A model generated the notes under the pieces. It saw only the letters and a list, made by a program, of their open reading frames with translations. It was not told the DNA's origin and did not search any database. Source: Tulasnella sp. 424 (taxonomy: Eukaryota > Basidiomycota > Agaricomycetes > Cantharellales > Tulasnellaceae). From it: a DNA stretch of 64,000 nucleotides. The translations under genes and the position numbers were made by a program. Location of the stretch: assembly GCA_019633425.1 (NCBI GenBank), contig WSUB01000011.1, positions 1 to 64,000 of the forward strand. Reading direction: 5' to 3'. Shown in pieces: positions 26,505 to 38,366 of this stretch. Every line of letters starts with the position of its first letter. The first letter of the stretch is position 1.

Positions 26505-28591
26505 GATTTGCGGTGTATAGGAGGAGAGGTTAGAAGTGGCTGGGGATAAATGAAGCGAGGGAGGGAAAGGGAGCGGTGTGTGAGCGCTCAACACAGCCCT
26601 GGGAGGGCCCACGAGGGACCGAGACGCTTGCCACCATTTTGGTCTAACACGTCAAGTTACGCACGACGGTGTTTGATACGGAGGGCTATAATTCCCGTCT
26701 TTCTTCCCAGCGTTATTCTTGCGTCTTGTGACATTATCGGCAGTATTTGGTCCCCGACTCTACGTAGTAGAGGAGGGTTTTGTCGGGGCTGGACGAACAG
26801 GTTTCAGGTGCGTTTCAGCTCAAAGAGCGGCGATATCGTCACACAGCCTTGTAGGCCGCCCAAGTATGGAGATAGAATTCAAAAAGGAACTCCAAAGCCC
26901 AATACCACTACTAGTATATTGGCTCTTGGGTGATTTTCCGTGTGCATTAGGGCTAACGCCTCGGAAAAATCGGCACGCTTCCCACGCCTCAGAGTCTTAT
27001 TCCAAGCCCCACGCGTGTAAGACCCCCTCCTCTCCCATTTGGCCAAGCTTCCAATCTCTGGTACATTTTAGGAAGCCAAGAATTCACGATTATATTAGTA
27101 ATCGGAATAGCATATCGTTGCTTTTGTTTCTTTTCCAACAATCTGATTTGGGATCACTCCCTACCCGGGACTTCCCCCACCAGCCAATCCAAGTGGTCAA
27201 ATCTATACTTGGAAAACTCACCAATATACTGTAATCTTAATTATCTGGATATTGATCGTCAAATAACAATTGCATATGAAACAACGTATAATTTGGAGAG
27301 TGAGGGCATCAGCCCATTTTTAAGAGGGAAACCCGTACCTCAACTACACAATAACCGCGAAGAGGTGATATAGCTACTTACCGAACATCAACATACTTGT
27401 AAAGTGGCCAGAGGGCCGGTTTCGATAGCAGGTGACCCTTAGGACGGTTTGCTTACGTAGATTGAAACGATATGTTGACACAGATATCGATATCGAGCCC
27501 ATTACTGCCGGTCTCCAGGTATGAATCGCATCTGAAATATTGCGAGGCGTTTATTAAACGGGACACAGACTAGCAAAGTATAATCTTGATCTCCACGCTG
27601 AGGGTTGTCTTGGGAAACAGTGTTACCGGAGCCTGTTCCCTCGTTTTACCTGACCGAGGTCCTCCAGAAGACACCGGCCCACAGATGAATGGCAGATGCA
27701 CGCTAAAGTGGCTACGATGCATGTTGCCACAAGTACTAACGATGAGGACGGTGCCCTCTAGCCACAAATTACTTCCGATAACGTCTGCTATCAATCAGGC
27801 CTCGCACGTTACCAAAAGGGAACAACTATGCGCTTGCCCGACCTTTGCACTTGCTTTTCACAGAATCACTTCAAGACCAGATGAGATGGCTGAATGTATG
27901 TTTCCACGCATCATGGCCAGCCTCTCTGCATGTCTTTGGAAATGCTTGGAGCCCCGCAGCGAAGCCACTCCACGTTTCATGATTTCCAAGCTTTCCCTTT
28001 CCATTAAACTTCCAAAGCCTTGCGCCGATTGTTGCGCCTATGCACTCTCACCACTTCAGCCCCTAAATTGTCTCGGGCTATCTATCTCACGCAATGGGTG
28101 AGCCACTTTGAGAAGATTAAATTGTTTCTTCATATTCACGTTGCAATGCTGAGGGACTGAGGTACTGAGGTAGAGTCGGGGAATGGCGCGTGCGCCGCTA
28201 CGGTAGTGGTACCTTGGGTGCCGGTGGCGTGAGGGTTATGAGAGGGAGAGGAAGATGGCGGAGCTGCGCTGCGGATGAGACGCGATAATTTCAAAGTATT
28301 TGGGGAACCGTGCGGAATACTTATTAGGAGTGAAGATAGCTGCCGCCCGTTGGGGCATGAAAAGCGCTAGCGGCGGGTGTTTCGTTTTGAATTGCAGAGC
28401 TTTACGAGCGGCGAAGGGACTGCGGTCGTACGATACACTTTCGCCCCGAAGTGCCTGGCAGACCAGCTCAGTAATCGTCCCTGATAATATCGGGGTAAAT
28501 GAATTTCAGAAAAAGAAAGAAAAACAACGATATCTGATTATAGGCTCGTAAATTTACATGTTGGGTCTGACTGTACTTCAAGAAGGAACAT
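26505..28591. other. Intergenic region upstream of NLR-C, no convincing gene
   Basis: The first 150 bp next to NLR-C match the NLR-B upstream region. The remainder has no recognisable coding pattern. A 171-codon + frame at 27586-28101 has no domain-like character and I do not call it. Confidence 0.5.
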
Positions 28592-29872
28592 TCAAGACGA
28601 GCCAGTGTCCCAAGGCCTGAACTCGGAGAGGCTTGCGGGGAAGTAGGAATTAAATACTTCCACCCCTTCATCTGCCCCAATCCTACCGGGCATATCTGCT
28701 CTCCTGATATCCTCGACCTTTGAACACCCAAACAAGAACACGCGCTTGATATCCTTGGCCTTCTCCAGCTTAAATATCTCTGATAGCGTCTCCTCCGTGA
28801 TAGTATCGTTTCCCGATATGTCGAGACCGGAAATCTTGAAAGAGTAAGTCTGGACGACGGCTTGAACGATTTGCGAGATCTGGGTTGGCGAGAGTTGCAT
28901 CCAGCTCAAATCTAGCTCGTCGCTCCTGGAGAGTTCTTGAGTAATCACGAAAACCTTATTCAGAATAGGATTGCAGTGCTCTGGAAGGGTCTCTCGGCGA
29001 AGGGTTTTCCGGAGGCTTTCGACGACTACATGCGTGGTGGATATTTTGTCCGCCATTCTCTGAGCGTCCTCCGCGTTGCCTGTCCCGATTACGGTACGAA
29101 GAGCCTTCATGAACTCCTCGGAGCCGTGCGAGAGTGGCTCCTCTTCTATCCCAGCGGGCATAGGAGACTCCACACTCTCCCAGGCTTCGCTAAGAATGTC
29201 TTTGCGGCCGATGAACCTCCAGTTCTGAATCTCCCGGATCGCATTCTGAACCTCTCGATCCAGATCTTCGAACATTCTTTCACCTTCGTCTTCTGTGTAG
29301 TATCGAAGAGCATAGGCTTTGGGGGCAATGGGATACCCGGGGGAAAAGCCATAATCACCGCTCCAGCCCCAGAAGCAATAGGCTGGCGAGTCAGGGTCGG
29401 TAACATCAATGACTGTAAAGCCACTGTTGTTATCTGTGCTCGGATGTACCATCAGAGACGTTTTTGGTGTACTTGGTTCAGAGGGGCTCGCCTTGCATCC
29501 CTGGATCGTTGCCGATCACACCTTCTGGATACGTGCCTTTATAGGGACCGTAAAAGTCCTGGACGCGCTGAAAAAGGAGAGCTGCGAGATACGGACAAGG
29601 GTATTCCGTGTCTCTCCCAGAATAGCTGTTTTCTTTCAGACAGCGAAGCTCTTTCTCGATGGGCTCTGTATGGTTCTCGATGAGCTGCAGCAGACACCAG
29701 GCCAAGTGGACAGCCTCGGGGGGATACAACGACTGAATATGAAAGACAGCGACAACGCGATAGCACCCCAGGACCTGGGCGATGATATAAATCTAAACGG
29801 GTATCCGTGGTGTCAATTCCAAAGCTCAACGAGCCAGGTCTTCAAGTCACGTACCTGGTGCCGAGTCCCCAT
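28592..29872 (-). CDS. MGTRH-type protein of unknown function, copy 2
   Basis: Predicted 386 residues from exons 29872-29855, 29792-29492 and 29433-28592. It begins MGTRHQ and aligns along its length with copy 1 (YRVVAVFHIQSLYPPEAVHL; SGFTVIDVTDPDSP; ISGLDISGNDTITEETL; RVFLFGCSKVEDI), ending without the acidic tail. The second intron must use a GC donor (caag|gcgagc), where copy 1 has caag|gtgagt at the same position and phase. It lies about 2.1 kb upstream of NLR-C on the same strand, so NLR-C is bracketed by the two copies. Function is unknown. Retention of frame and splice sites argues that both copies are, or recently were, expressed. Confidence 0.7.
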
Positions 29873-30761
29873 GCGCGTGAGATCGTATCTGAATGGTGGC
29901 GAGGGAGGGGAGTAATGCGAGTCGGGGCCTTTGCGAAGAAGATGGTTTTAAAGCACTGACCGGTCCGATGTGTACGTATGTTGGAAGAACAGTGAGTCAT
30001 ATTCATGAGTCATAATCCCATTCGCAGATCGGTGGAGCGTACCGGAAGCTTCTCTTTTCGTTGATGGACGTGTCATGTGGCTGCGATGTTCATTACCTTT
30101 TTTGGTTTCAGGAACCCGAGGGTAGGACAAGGAATGGGTGTGGCCTCCTCACGTTCCAAGGCCTGGTTATTCGGCACCGGCAAACGCCCTGGTCTAGATA
30201 CCATATAACGCTTGAGAAAAAAAACGACGGGGTGCCGTTCGTCCGGTGCAGGGAGGGGAACAGGAGTGCAAAACAAAATTCAAATATGATGGCGGATCCG
30301 GACTTCGTTCGACAGGCCGATATCCTGAATGACCGTATCGAGACTTCAATTTGCAACAACTCACATCGAACAGCAAGGTCCGCCATCGAGCGGATGGATG
30401 TCCATCTGCCTCCCACATTTCTCGCTGATCTTGGCAGGCGTGGGGTGAAACTTCGAGGCCCAGAATGCAGCAATAACAAACAGAGGTCGTAACATTGGTC
30501 GTGAGAGATAAACAAGAAGTAGAACAAAAAAAAAAACGAAGGCAGGAGTAAGTCGAGTGGAGTCATAATATAGTGAAACAGAGTTTGCAGTCACAGAGAG
30601 AGGGCGAAAAATTCAAGTGATGGAAGGGGTATCCACAAGATGTATGGAGTCGAGAAGTCCGAAATATGCAGATGCGTTGGAAGAGAGGCAGCTGGGTGAG
30701 TCCGATGGTTGCGTTGGGATAGATAAGTGAAGAAAGAGGAACAAAAAGGCAACAGAAAGAG
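29873..30761. other. Intergenic: MGTRH copy 2 promoter and 3' region of the four-TM gene
   Basis: The first 200 bp share motifs with the region upstream of MGTRH copy 1. The rest shows an A-rich run near 30528 and no gene. Overlapping open frames at 30060-30590 on both strands lack domain character. Confidence 0.45.
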
Positions 30762-33021
30762 TCAGGTCCGTGTACGAGGGGATTGTTTGCTGGCGAATAG
30801 ATCACGAATGTCGAAGTAGGTGGCGATGCCAAATGCTACGGTGAGAAGAAAGGCGGCAGCGGTGGCGACGTTATAAGCGTTGCACCTAGAGGCGATGGAG
30901 GAAGGTACGCGGTCAGTGATTCCTTCCCAACCAATTCAACAAAAAAGGAGCATACCATCCTTCAAAGCCTCCTGGTGGACAGCGGGCACCCCAAAGGACA
31001 TAGAAAGCGGCAGCCGCCCAGATGATCATCAATAGGATGTCAATGAAAATTTGCCACTTTAATCGCTTCCTCGCGGCTTTCCAGTCCTGCTCCAGTTGCA
31101 AGCCCTGATAAATCCCCCTTCTCCGCGGCCCATTCGAGCGGGTGGTGGTTGATCTCTCCTCGTCTGAAGGTTGGTACTCATCGTCAACATCGTCCTCTTC
31201 CCCGTATCCGCCTTTTCGACGCGACCCTCTTCCGGTACCGTTCCCTCCAAACATTGTTGGATCGACGATTAGGTTCACTTGCACTCCCTGGCCCGGTCCA
31301 GCACCACCTTTGCCCTTCTTTCCTTTCTTCCCCGGCGGTCCTCCCATTCCCATCGCCATGTCTCCGCCTTTCTTCTTTTTCCCTTTGCCCCCAAGGCCCT
31401 GTACAATCGGAAGGACCATAATCCCAGCGGGATTCATCTTCTGGGTGTACTTGTCATTCTTTCGTCGTTTACGACGCCGCATGCATGGGCGAATGTGGAA
31501 GAACCAGACCATGAAGAGGAAAGTGGCGACGGAGAGGACGTATAGGACGTAGGCTGGCGGTTTGCCAGCTGGAGGGGCAGGCGTCTTTGGGTGAATTGCT
31601 AACGCGCCATAGATACCCGCTGCAGCTCCTCCGCACGCTAGGATGGTCTGCGTCCATCGCACAGCTGATCGGCGTCGTGGACCAGATGTGATCAGCGCTC
31701 CCTCGTCATCTACGCTCCCAACCTGTGTTCCATCGTCAATTCTCTCCTTTCCTTTCCCATTCTTGTTCCCAAACTCTCTCTCCAGCATTCGCATGCGCTC
31801 CTCCTTTACTGTATCGGGTACGTATTGCGGAAGCCCATCTGGGTTGGTCAGATGGGAAGCTGAGCTGCCCCAAGGCACGGGCGATGGTGCACCGACGTCG
31901 TGGGCGCTGGATTGAGGAGATTGAGAGGAGTACGGGTAGGTGGGATAGGTAGGGGCTGCCTGTGGAGGCCATATACCGAGGTCCGCCTCCTGTGGTTCGT
32001 TATTGGCAACCATTGGAAATGTCGTCCCGGTATTCTTTTTCGTCCCGTTCGGTGTATTGGAGTACCAGTCCCTTGACCATTTCGGAAACCGCGTGACATC
32101 GTAGTCCCCGGCCTGGTGGAATGGATCTGAATGCGTTGAATGCCCTCCAACTGATCCTGCTGTGGCCGCAAAGATCGCTGGTTCTCCGGGTCTTGGTCCC
32201 GTAGGAAAAGCCGGGGGAAGAGAAATATGACGTTGATTGTTCTTCCTCTTCGAGTTATTGCCAGCGAAGGCATGTGGAGGAGGTGATCGAGGAGATGAAC
32301 GGCCGGCAGACCGGGACGTGGTGGAAAGGGTGGCGAGACCCTCACGAGCGGAGACGAGAGATGGCGGAGATCCAATAGACCGATTACTACCGTGAGTTCC
32401 ACGACTTTGGAGACTCTGTGCAGAGAACGGCCTATCAACCGGAGCGGTGTCATTAAGGTTGAATGCTACACGGCTATTGATGGTGGCCGGCGTCGGGTAT
32501 CGCGAGTATGTTTCGTTTGAATTGTCGACAGGAGGTACCCGTCTCTGAAATCCTGGAGAGGAGTGAGCTTCCATAGCTGCTGCCCGCCTCCCAAGTGTTC
32601 CAGAGTAATCTGCCAGATCCAGGGCATCCACAGATGATCCCGACGCCTCCCTTCGCTCCCTTCGCTCCCTTCGATGACGCCCCCCATCCGCATGCCACCG
32701 TTCATGACCGTACGAATTTGTTTCATATCCGTCATTTGCGCCATCCCATCGGCGGTCCCCATCCATCCCCCATTCATTATTGCGATGGACTTGCGCAGCC
32801 ACCGTCGGCTGACCCCTTTCCTGCCGCTCGAGATACCTCGCTATTGCGCCACCATCGCTGCCATAGTCGGGATTAACATGCTCTGGTGACCATGGGCGCC
32901 GGGGTGCTGAGTTGGAGTGTATCTGGTGGGAGGCTTGAGGAAAGGAGGGATAATAGTGGTCTTGAGGGGAAGAAGGGCCTGCCGTGGGGAGCTCGTCATA
33001 ATCGTAACGGTGAAAGTTCAT
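30762..33021 (-). CDS. Four-TM membrane protein with a long disordered N-terminus
   Basis: Predicted 729 residues from exons 33021-30956 and 30885-30762. The first 450 residues are low complexity (Ser, Pro, Arg, Gly, His) with many charged patches, so probably cytosolic and disordered. Four hydrophobic segments follow: about 459-477 (ILACGGAAAGIYGALA), 491-508 (YVLYVLSVATFLFMVWFF), 658-680 (IFIDILLMIIWAAAAFYVLW) and 690-713 (VATAAAFLLTVAFGIATYF). Between the second and third is a Lys/Gly-rich loop (KGKKKKGGD, GKKGKKGKGG). A conserved-looking CPPGGFEGWCNAYN spans the splice junction; it resembles the cysteine/tryptophan pattern of small tetraspan (MARVEL-like) families, but I do not recognise the protein. 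Confidence 0.7.
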
Positions 33022-33350
33022 TGAGCGATCGCATGGAGGAGTAGCCTGAAGAAGGCCTAAGCTGACGAGAGTCGTAAGAGAGAGAGAGAAAAAAAGAGAG
33101 GAAAGGGAGTTCGTGCAAAGCTGGTTAAGGTGTAAAGGACGTCAGAGGCAGCGCCCGTCGAAGCCAAGCGCAGTCAAACGTTCAATAGCCAACCGTGAGA
33201 CTCTTGGCCACCAACTCCTTTCCCCACAACCGGGCGCCGAAATCCATTAAAGGTAAATTTGGTAGATGAGAGGACTTGCATTCCAGGAAATCGTCATGAG
33301 CACAGAAAGAGAGGAGAAATCCAGAGCACGTATATACAAGAGAAACCTTT
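33022..33350. other. Spacer between the four-TM gene and SR140
   Basis: The 5' flank of the four-TM gene, with an agag-rich stretch at 33078-33105, and the 3' UTR of SR140. No gene seen. Confidence 0.45.
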
Positions 33351-36274
33351 TCACATATCCAACTCTTCTCCATCCATCGCTATTGCTTCACCCTCTAAAT
33401 CCGCGTCGCTATCATCGATGTCCATGTCCTCGGCATCCTCTGCAGGCTGGAGTTCCGCAGGTTTGAATCCACTCGGTCGGAACTTCGGAGGCAGGGCGGC
33501 GGCAGCACCCGTAGAAGCGTTTGATGGTTCCCCGTTTGCTGAATCATCCACTGGCATTTCCTCCGCTGTCCCCTCGTCTTTGGTGCTCTGCTTGACTCCG
33601 TCCAGCCGGTTCCGTAGATCAGTCGTAAAGTCAGGAGGAAAGATGATCCAGTCCTCCCAGACCTCGACAACCGCAAGAACTTGCTTCTTGAACGTTTCCG
33701 CTGTTATGCGACCAGGGAAGGATTGGTAAATCTCGCTGAGGTGATCAAAGACAGGCGGAAGCTGCGTTTGAAACTCTTGTCTGAACTTCCATGCGTTGGG
33801 AATAGTTGCTGCAGAGTTGTGAAGGATGTCACAGATGACATGCAGCCGAGCAATCTTTCTAGGAACCGGCGTGGAGTCGATGAGGAGCGAGCTGATGATG
33901 ATGTCGACAACCTAAAGAGAAAAGCGATGAGCAAATAGCGTAGGTATCAAGCACTCGTGTAGTTATACCTCCGTAACTGCATCGGCGTGCTCCAGAGAGA
34001 AAACCATGCAAGCCGCGATTTCTCCTTTTCGCCCACTCAATGTTCGAAGCATATTCTCGAACCGCTTCTGTGCCAGTCGCCCCAAGGAACCTTTTCTTAC
34101 CCGTTCCTTTTCAGAGTCTTCGCCACCGTCAGTCGAGTAAGGTGAAACCCCTCCCTAACATCCACTATATCAGACCGTGCCTCCTGTAACGAGTGCTTCA
34201 TGTACTCACATCATCGTTGAATGGGATGTCTGCGTACGGACACTTGTAATCTCGTTCAGCAACGGAACGGAAAAGATGATACTCGGGCATCTGCCAGGTC
34301 GTGTTAATAGGCTGGCAAAGGGTTGACCAAAAGACGGTCAGGCTCACCCGTTTGTCGTATAAGAACGAGAACTTGGGATTATCTCTTTCCTTATGCCTGA
34401 GCATATCCCCAAACTTGTTTCCATTCTTCTTCACCCTTTCAGCGACTGTAATAACAAATTTGCGTACTTCCTCATCGATTGGCGGCCAACGGCGTTGAGC
34501 CGCAGGTGAGCGAGATCGAGATCGAGAATAGGAACGGGACCGGCTGTATCGCCTGCGAGGGGGGGAATCATGGCGATCACGGCGGTCTCGTCGATCATAG
34601 GAACGCGAGCGACTTCGACTCCTCGACCGATGATCTGATCGAGACCTTGACCGAGAACGATATGACCGGCGCCGACGATCCCGGTCTCGGGAGCGAGACC
34701 TTGATCCTGAAGAAAACGTCCGCGACCTTGAGCGCGAATGACGACGGCTGTGACGACGGTTTTTGCGAGGAGGGGAGTAAGACCTCGAACGGGACCGTGA
34801 GGACGAGCGATCGTGTCGGGCTCGCTTTGCGGGTCGTCGAGTTCGTTCTCTGGAGCGAGAGCGGGAGCGGGAGTGAGATCTTGATCGTCGGTGTGATTCA
34901 TCATCCAGCACTAAAGGAGAACTCGTCAGCCAAGCGGATCATCGATACGAGTCGACCTACACGCACCATAAGCAGGCTTTGCGGCGATGGGGACAGCTTT
35001 ACTCCATCCTACTCTAAGAACGCAACCACCCCAGGAAAATCCATCCATCTCCCTGACACACTCTTCTGCAGATTTACGAGTCATGTACGACACGAAACCG
35101 CTCATTCCGGCAGCCTTTCCCCGTCGAGCAGTGATATCACCACCAGGCCCCGCTGGGTTGTTGTCGGACCGAGGCCACATAATTTTGACCTTCAAACAAG
35201 CTATAAGATTACGGCGATTCGAAGCATGAACACTGAGATGAACGTACAGATCCAACGGGTCCATGTCGGGCAAAGAACATTCCCAATGAATGCTCGGTGA
35301 CGCCCATGGGCAAGTTGGCCACGAACACGTTGGTTGTCTGAGTAAGCGGGGGGTTGATTAGTCTGCGACGCAGAAAGCTTAGAATCAACACACCAAAGGG
35401 TCTCCACGATCACGACTTCCATGCTGGCCTTCGAATGCTGCGAGTGCAGTAACGGAGCTGCCAGTAACTGCCACAGGAGAATATGCCATCAGAACCCTCC
35501 CTTTCACGGGCGCGATAGCCTATCTCACCCTGCGTTCTGCCTTTTAGTCTTGCCTCCCTGTCGGCTTGATCTCTGAATGCGACAGATGGGTACTCGATTT
35601 AGCAAGGACCAATGGAGACCGACGAAAACCCGAGGTCCCGCGTATCAAGAATGTCGACACAAGGGACCGCACCTCTTGAGTTCTTCCAAAAACATGTCCA
35701 TGGCACGCTTCCCTTTCGGTTTAGCAGCCGAAGGGGCGGGGGGTGGCGTGGGCTCAAGATTCCTCTGTCCCAGCGCGAGGTGGTTAGCATTGAGTGGCGA
35801 CTCTGATCACCGTTTAGGGCGCTCACCACACGCGGCCCAGTTGGAATGCCATCTTTAGTCCTTGGAACCACAGGTTCGTATGCTTGTGCTTTTCCGGTGC
35901 CATCGGAAGCCTTGACGAATCCGAGGGTCTTGCCTTTGGAACCGCCGGGGGTGGTGTTCGGGGCGTCGAAGGCATCCAGAAATTCCGCGTAAGCCTTTGC
36001 CGCCTCTCGTTCCTCCTCTTCCCTCTTTGCAGCTTCAGCTTCTTTTTCTTTCTCTCGCTTAGATTTGCGTAGGATGCCTTGAGTGTACGTTTTGGCCTTT
36101 TGGTCGTCGATCGGCTTGGACTGGGCCTTTGGTCAATGTCGGAATAGCATTCGATTCGGTGGGGGATCACGGTTAGACGGGACGGGAAGTGGTGAGGTAC
36201 GTGGAGGATACCTGTAGTAGACTTAGATCATCGTCGTCGTCCCCGAAGAACGCCAACTTCGTCCGTGGATTCAT
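33351..36274 (-). CDS. U2 snRNP-associated SURP protein (SR140/U2SURP)
   Basis: Predicted 758 residues from eleven in-phase exons (high to low): 36274-36212, 36126-35827, 35764-35673, 35572-35529, 35467-35394, 35337-35248, 35189-34967, 34910-34348, 34290-34210, 34154-33969, 33911-33351. Order: charged N-terminal helix (EEEEREAAKAYAEFLDAF), RRM at about 192-290 (GDPLTTNVFVANLP, VKIMWPR, GCVLRVGWSKAVPI), a long RS-rich stretch to about 430, a SURP-like module (437-515), then a CID domain (about 530-690, with IARLHVICDILHNS) and an acidic tail. This is the SR140 order; in human SR140 the RS part is C-terminal, so its position here between RRM and SURP is unusual. The family joins the 17S U2 snRNP in pre-mRNA splicing. 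Confidence 0.88.
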
Positions 36275-36492
36275 TGTGCAAGTAATAGAGTAGCGGAGGG
36301 TCGGCTGCTCCCGAAGCGGATGTGGCAGTTTGAAAGCTGACGCCTGCAGGAAAACCGAACCGTGGGAGCCAAGCCAGGTGTTTTGGCTGCTGTGGCCCGT
36401 CCTGTCCATCCTCAGCGCTCATTGCACGTTCTCGCCAAAACCACTCAGCCGCAATCCTCAAAGGCTGTGTACTCGTATAAAAAGGTTCTTCA
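36275..36492. promoter_or_regulatory. Divergent promoter between SR140 and DCN1-like
   Basis: 218 bp between opposite start codons. No TATA box or other defined site was seen; it must hold both core promoters. Confidence 0.5.
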
Positions 36493-38002
36493 ATGCCTCC
36501 TAAAGTGAGTATCTTTGCGCTTACTCCTCTTTTGACAACGGCTCTCAGCGGCTTTTAACGCGAGATTTCGGTGCCGACTGCCTCATTCGTACTTGGCTTA
36601 TGCGATCTTTCCTCAACCCATTCCAGCGAAAGCGTGCGACGGAGACCGACGAGGCTCCTTCAACCACTCGAGCAAAGCGCTCAACCAAGGCATCAACGAA
36701 GGTCGTTAACGAGTCTGAAGTACGCATTTCTGCTTGATTGTCCACCCCGCGCGCGACGCATCGCCAATAAATGCGACCCTCTTAGCTAACTTTCCGACCA
36801 ATACCAGGAGCCCATCGCAAAGAAAGCTAAAGCAAACGGCAGCATCGCACCTCCTGCTCAAGACACCGCAATGTACTCGGACCAGCGTTTCCAGACGTTC
36901 TTTCAGACTTATGCCGATCCCGATGATCCCAAAGTCATGGGCACCGAAGGCATCCAGAGGCTCTTCGAGGAGGCGGATTTGAGCTTGGAGACCTTACCAC
37001 CTTTCCTCCTTGCATGGGTATGCAAATCATCGGATTTCGCCGCGTTTCGTCTGGAAGAGTGGCAGAAACTCAAGGAGCTTCAGTGAGTATGGGAAGCGTG
37101 TGGCGGGGCGACTTGGGGCTTTACACCACCCTCGTCCTCCATAGGATCGATACCCCTCAAAAGCTCAAAGCTGCGATAACGGATCTCGAGAACGCTCTGT
37201 ACTCTAACATTCCCATTTCCGATGACGGTGGCTCGTCATCAGGTTTAAAGGGCGCGAAGCCAAAGACTACCGCTCGCACGAGCGCGAGTAGTTCATCCCC
37301 GGCAACTTACAATAAGGAGCCGCTACGAAGGACTACGAGCGATCCTGGAAAAGCGTTCAGGGAATTCTATATCTTTTGTTTCAACCTTATGAAGAAAGCG
37401 TCAGTGGACCTCTTATGACTCGCCGTCGCCCTCCCTAATATCTGATTCATCGTCGAACCTTCCAGTGAAGCACGAGTGATGGAGATGGAGGTAAGCGCGC
37501 ACCATACCTTTTGTGGCCTGAATTGCTGACTCTCCGGCTCGGTATTCAGCTCGCGACCGCCGCTTGGTCTGTGGTGCTGCAGCCTAAATATTCCATAATA
37601 GAACGGCTGCTTGAATTCATTGCTGTACGTCGATGACGTTTACGAATTGCGGCCCCATCAACTTATGTCACCCCGTTCGTTTAATAGGAACATCCGAGCT
37701 ACAAGGCGGTCAACAAGGACCTTTGGAGTATGGTATGTGGTCTTCCTTCTGATTTCCATCGAGGTCAATGAAATCTCATTCACCACTCCTTAAGACTCTG
37801 GAGTTCTGTCTTACCTTGGAAGAGCGCAGTATCGCTGAATGGAATGACGAGGAGGTGAGAGACGTCAATTCCGCTCGCTGCGTTCCATATCATGCTGACA
37901 ATGGAATTGTGCTAGTCCTGGCCTTCCCTGCTCGATGAGTTCGTCGACTGGGAAAAAAAGCGAATTCAAGTCGATAGCCAAGGCGACGTGAAGATGTCTT
38001 AG
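36493..38002 (+). CDS. DCN1-like cullin neddylation factor
   Basis: Predicted 308 residues from nine in-phase exons: 36493-36504, 36627-36719, 36808-37082, 37145-37399, 37466-37490, 37550-37624, 37688-37732, 37795-37854, 37916-38002. A short basic N-terminus (MPPKRKRATETD) precedes the potentiating-neddylation (PONY) domain from about residue 55: FQTYADPDDPKVMGTEGIQR, LRRTTSDPGKAFREFY, ATAAWSVVLQPKYSIIERLL, KAVNKDLWSMTLEFCL, SWPSLLDEFVDWEK. These are hallmark DCN1 segments. The protein acts as a co-E3 that speeds Nedd8 transfer to cullins. No UBA domain is visible at the N-terminus, unlike yeast Dcn1. The acceptor of exon 2 could be earlier (ctctcag at about 36548), adding 26 residues; the shorter form fits better. 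Confidence 0.85.
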
Positions 38003-38366
38003 ATTGAACCTTCGCGCTCCTACTACTGCTTCCACCTTCCCTCTTCATCGTGCAACTGCGGACTTTTTTTACCCTCCTGTAGATGTGCACCACCAGGATC
38101 GCTTAGACATGACTTGTTTCTGCTTTGTCTATTACAATACCATGCATCAAGCCACGGCTATTCATGTCGCTCAGCTCCAAACTCCCATCTTAAAAGACAG
38201 ATCTCTCGTGCTGAGCCACCCATCCTTCAAGTTGTCATGAGCTGTGTGGTTGCGGACTTTGAATTCCGTAAGCCCGCGAGGGCGTTCCTGACGAGTTCGA
38301 TTTCAGCTTCAACTGCGTTCATCTCTTCGGCCCACCCCTCTCTAGCTCCTCCTTTACTCGTTTTCC
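38003..38366. other. Intergenic spacer between DCN1-like and ING-like genes
   Basis: 364 bp forming the 3' flank of DCN1-like and the promoter of the ING gene; both are on the + strand. Nothing else seen. Confidence 0.45.

Noticed and set aside
27586..28101. 171-codon + strand open frame upstream of NLR-C
   Set aside because: Composition and lack of any recognisable segment suggest chance; no splice partners seen.
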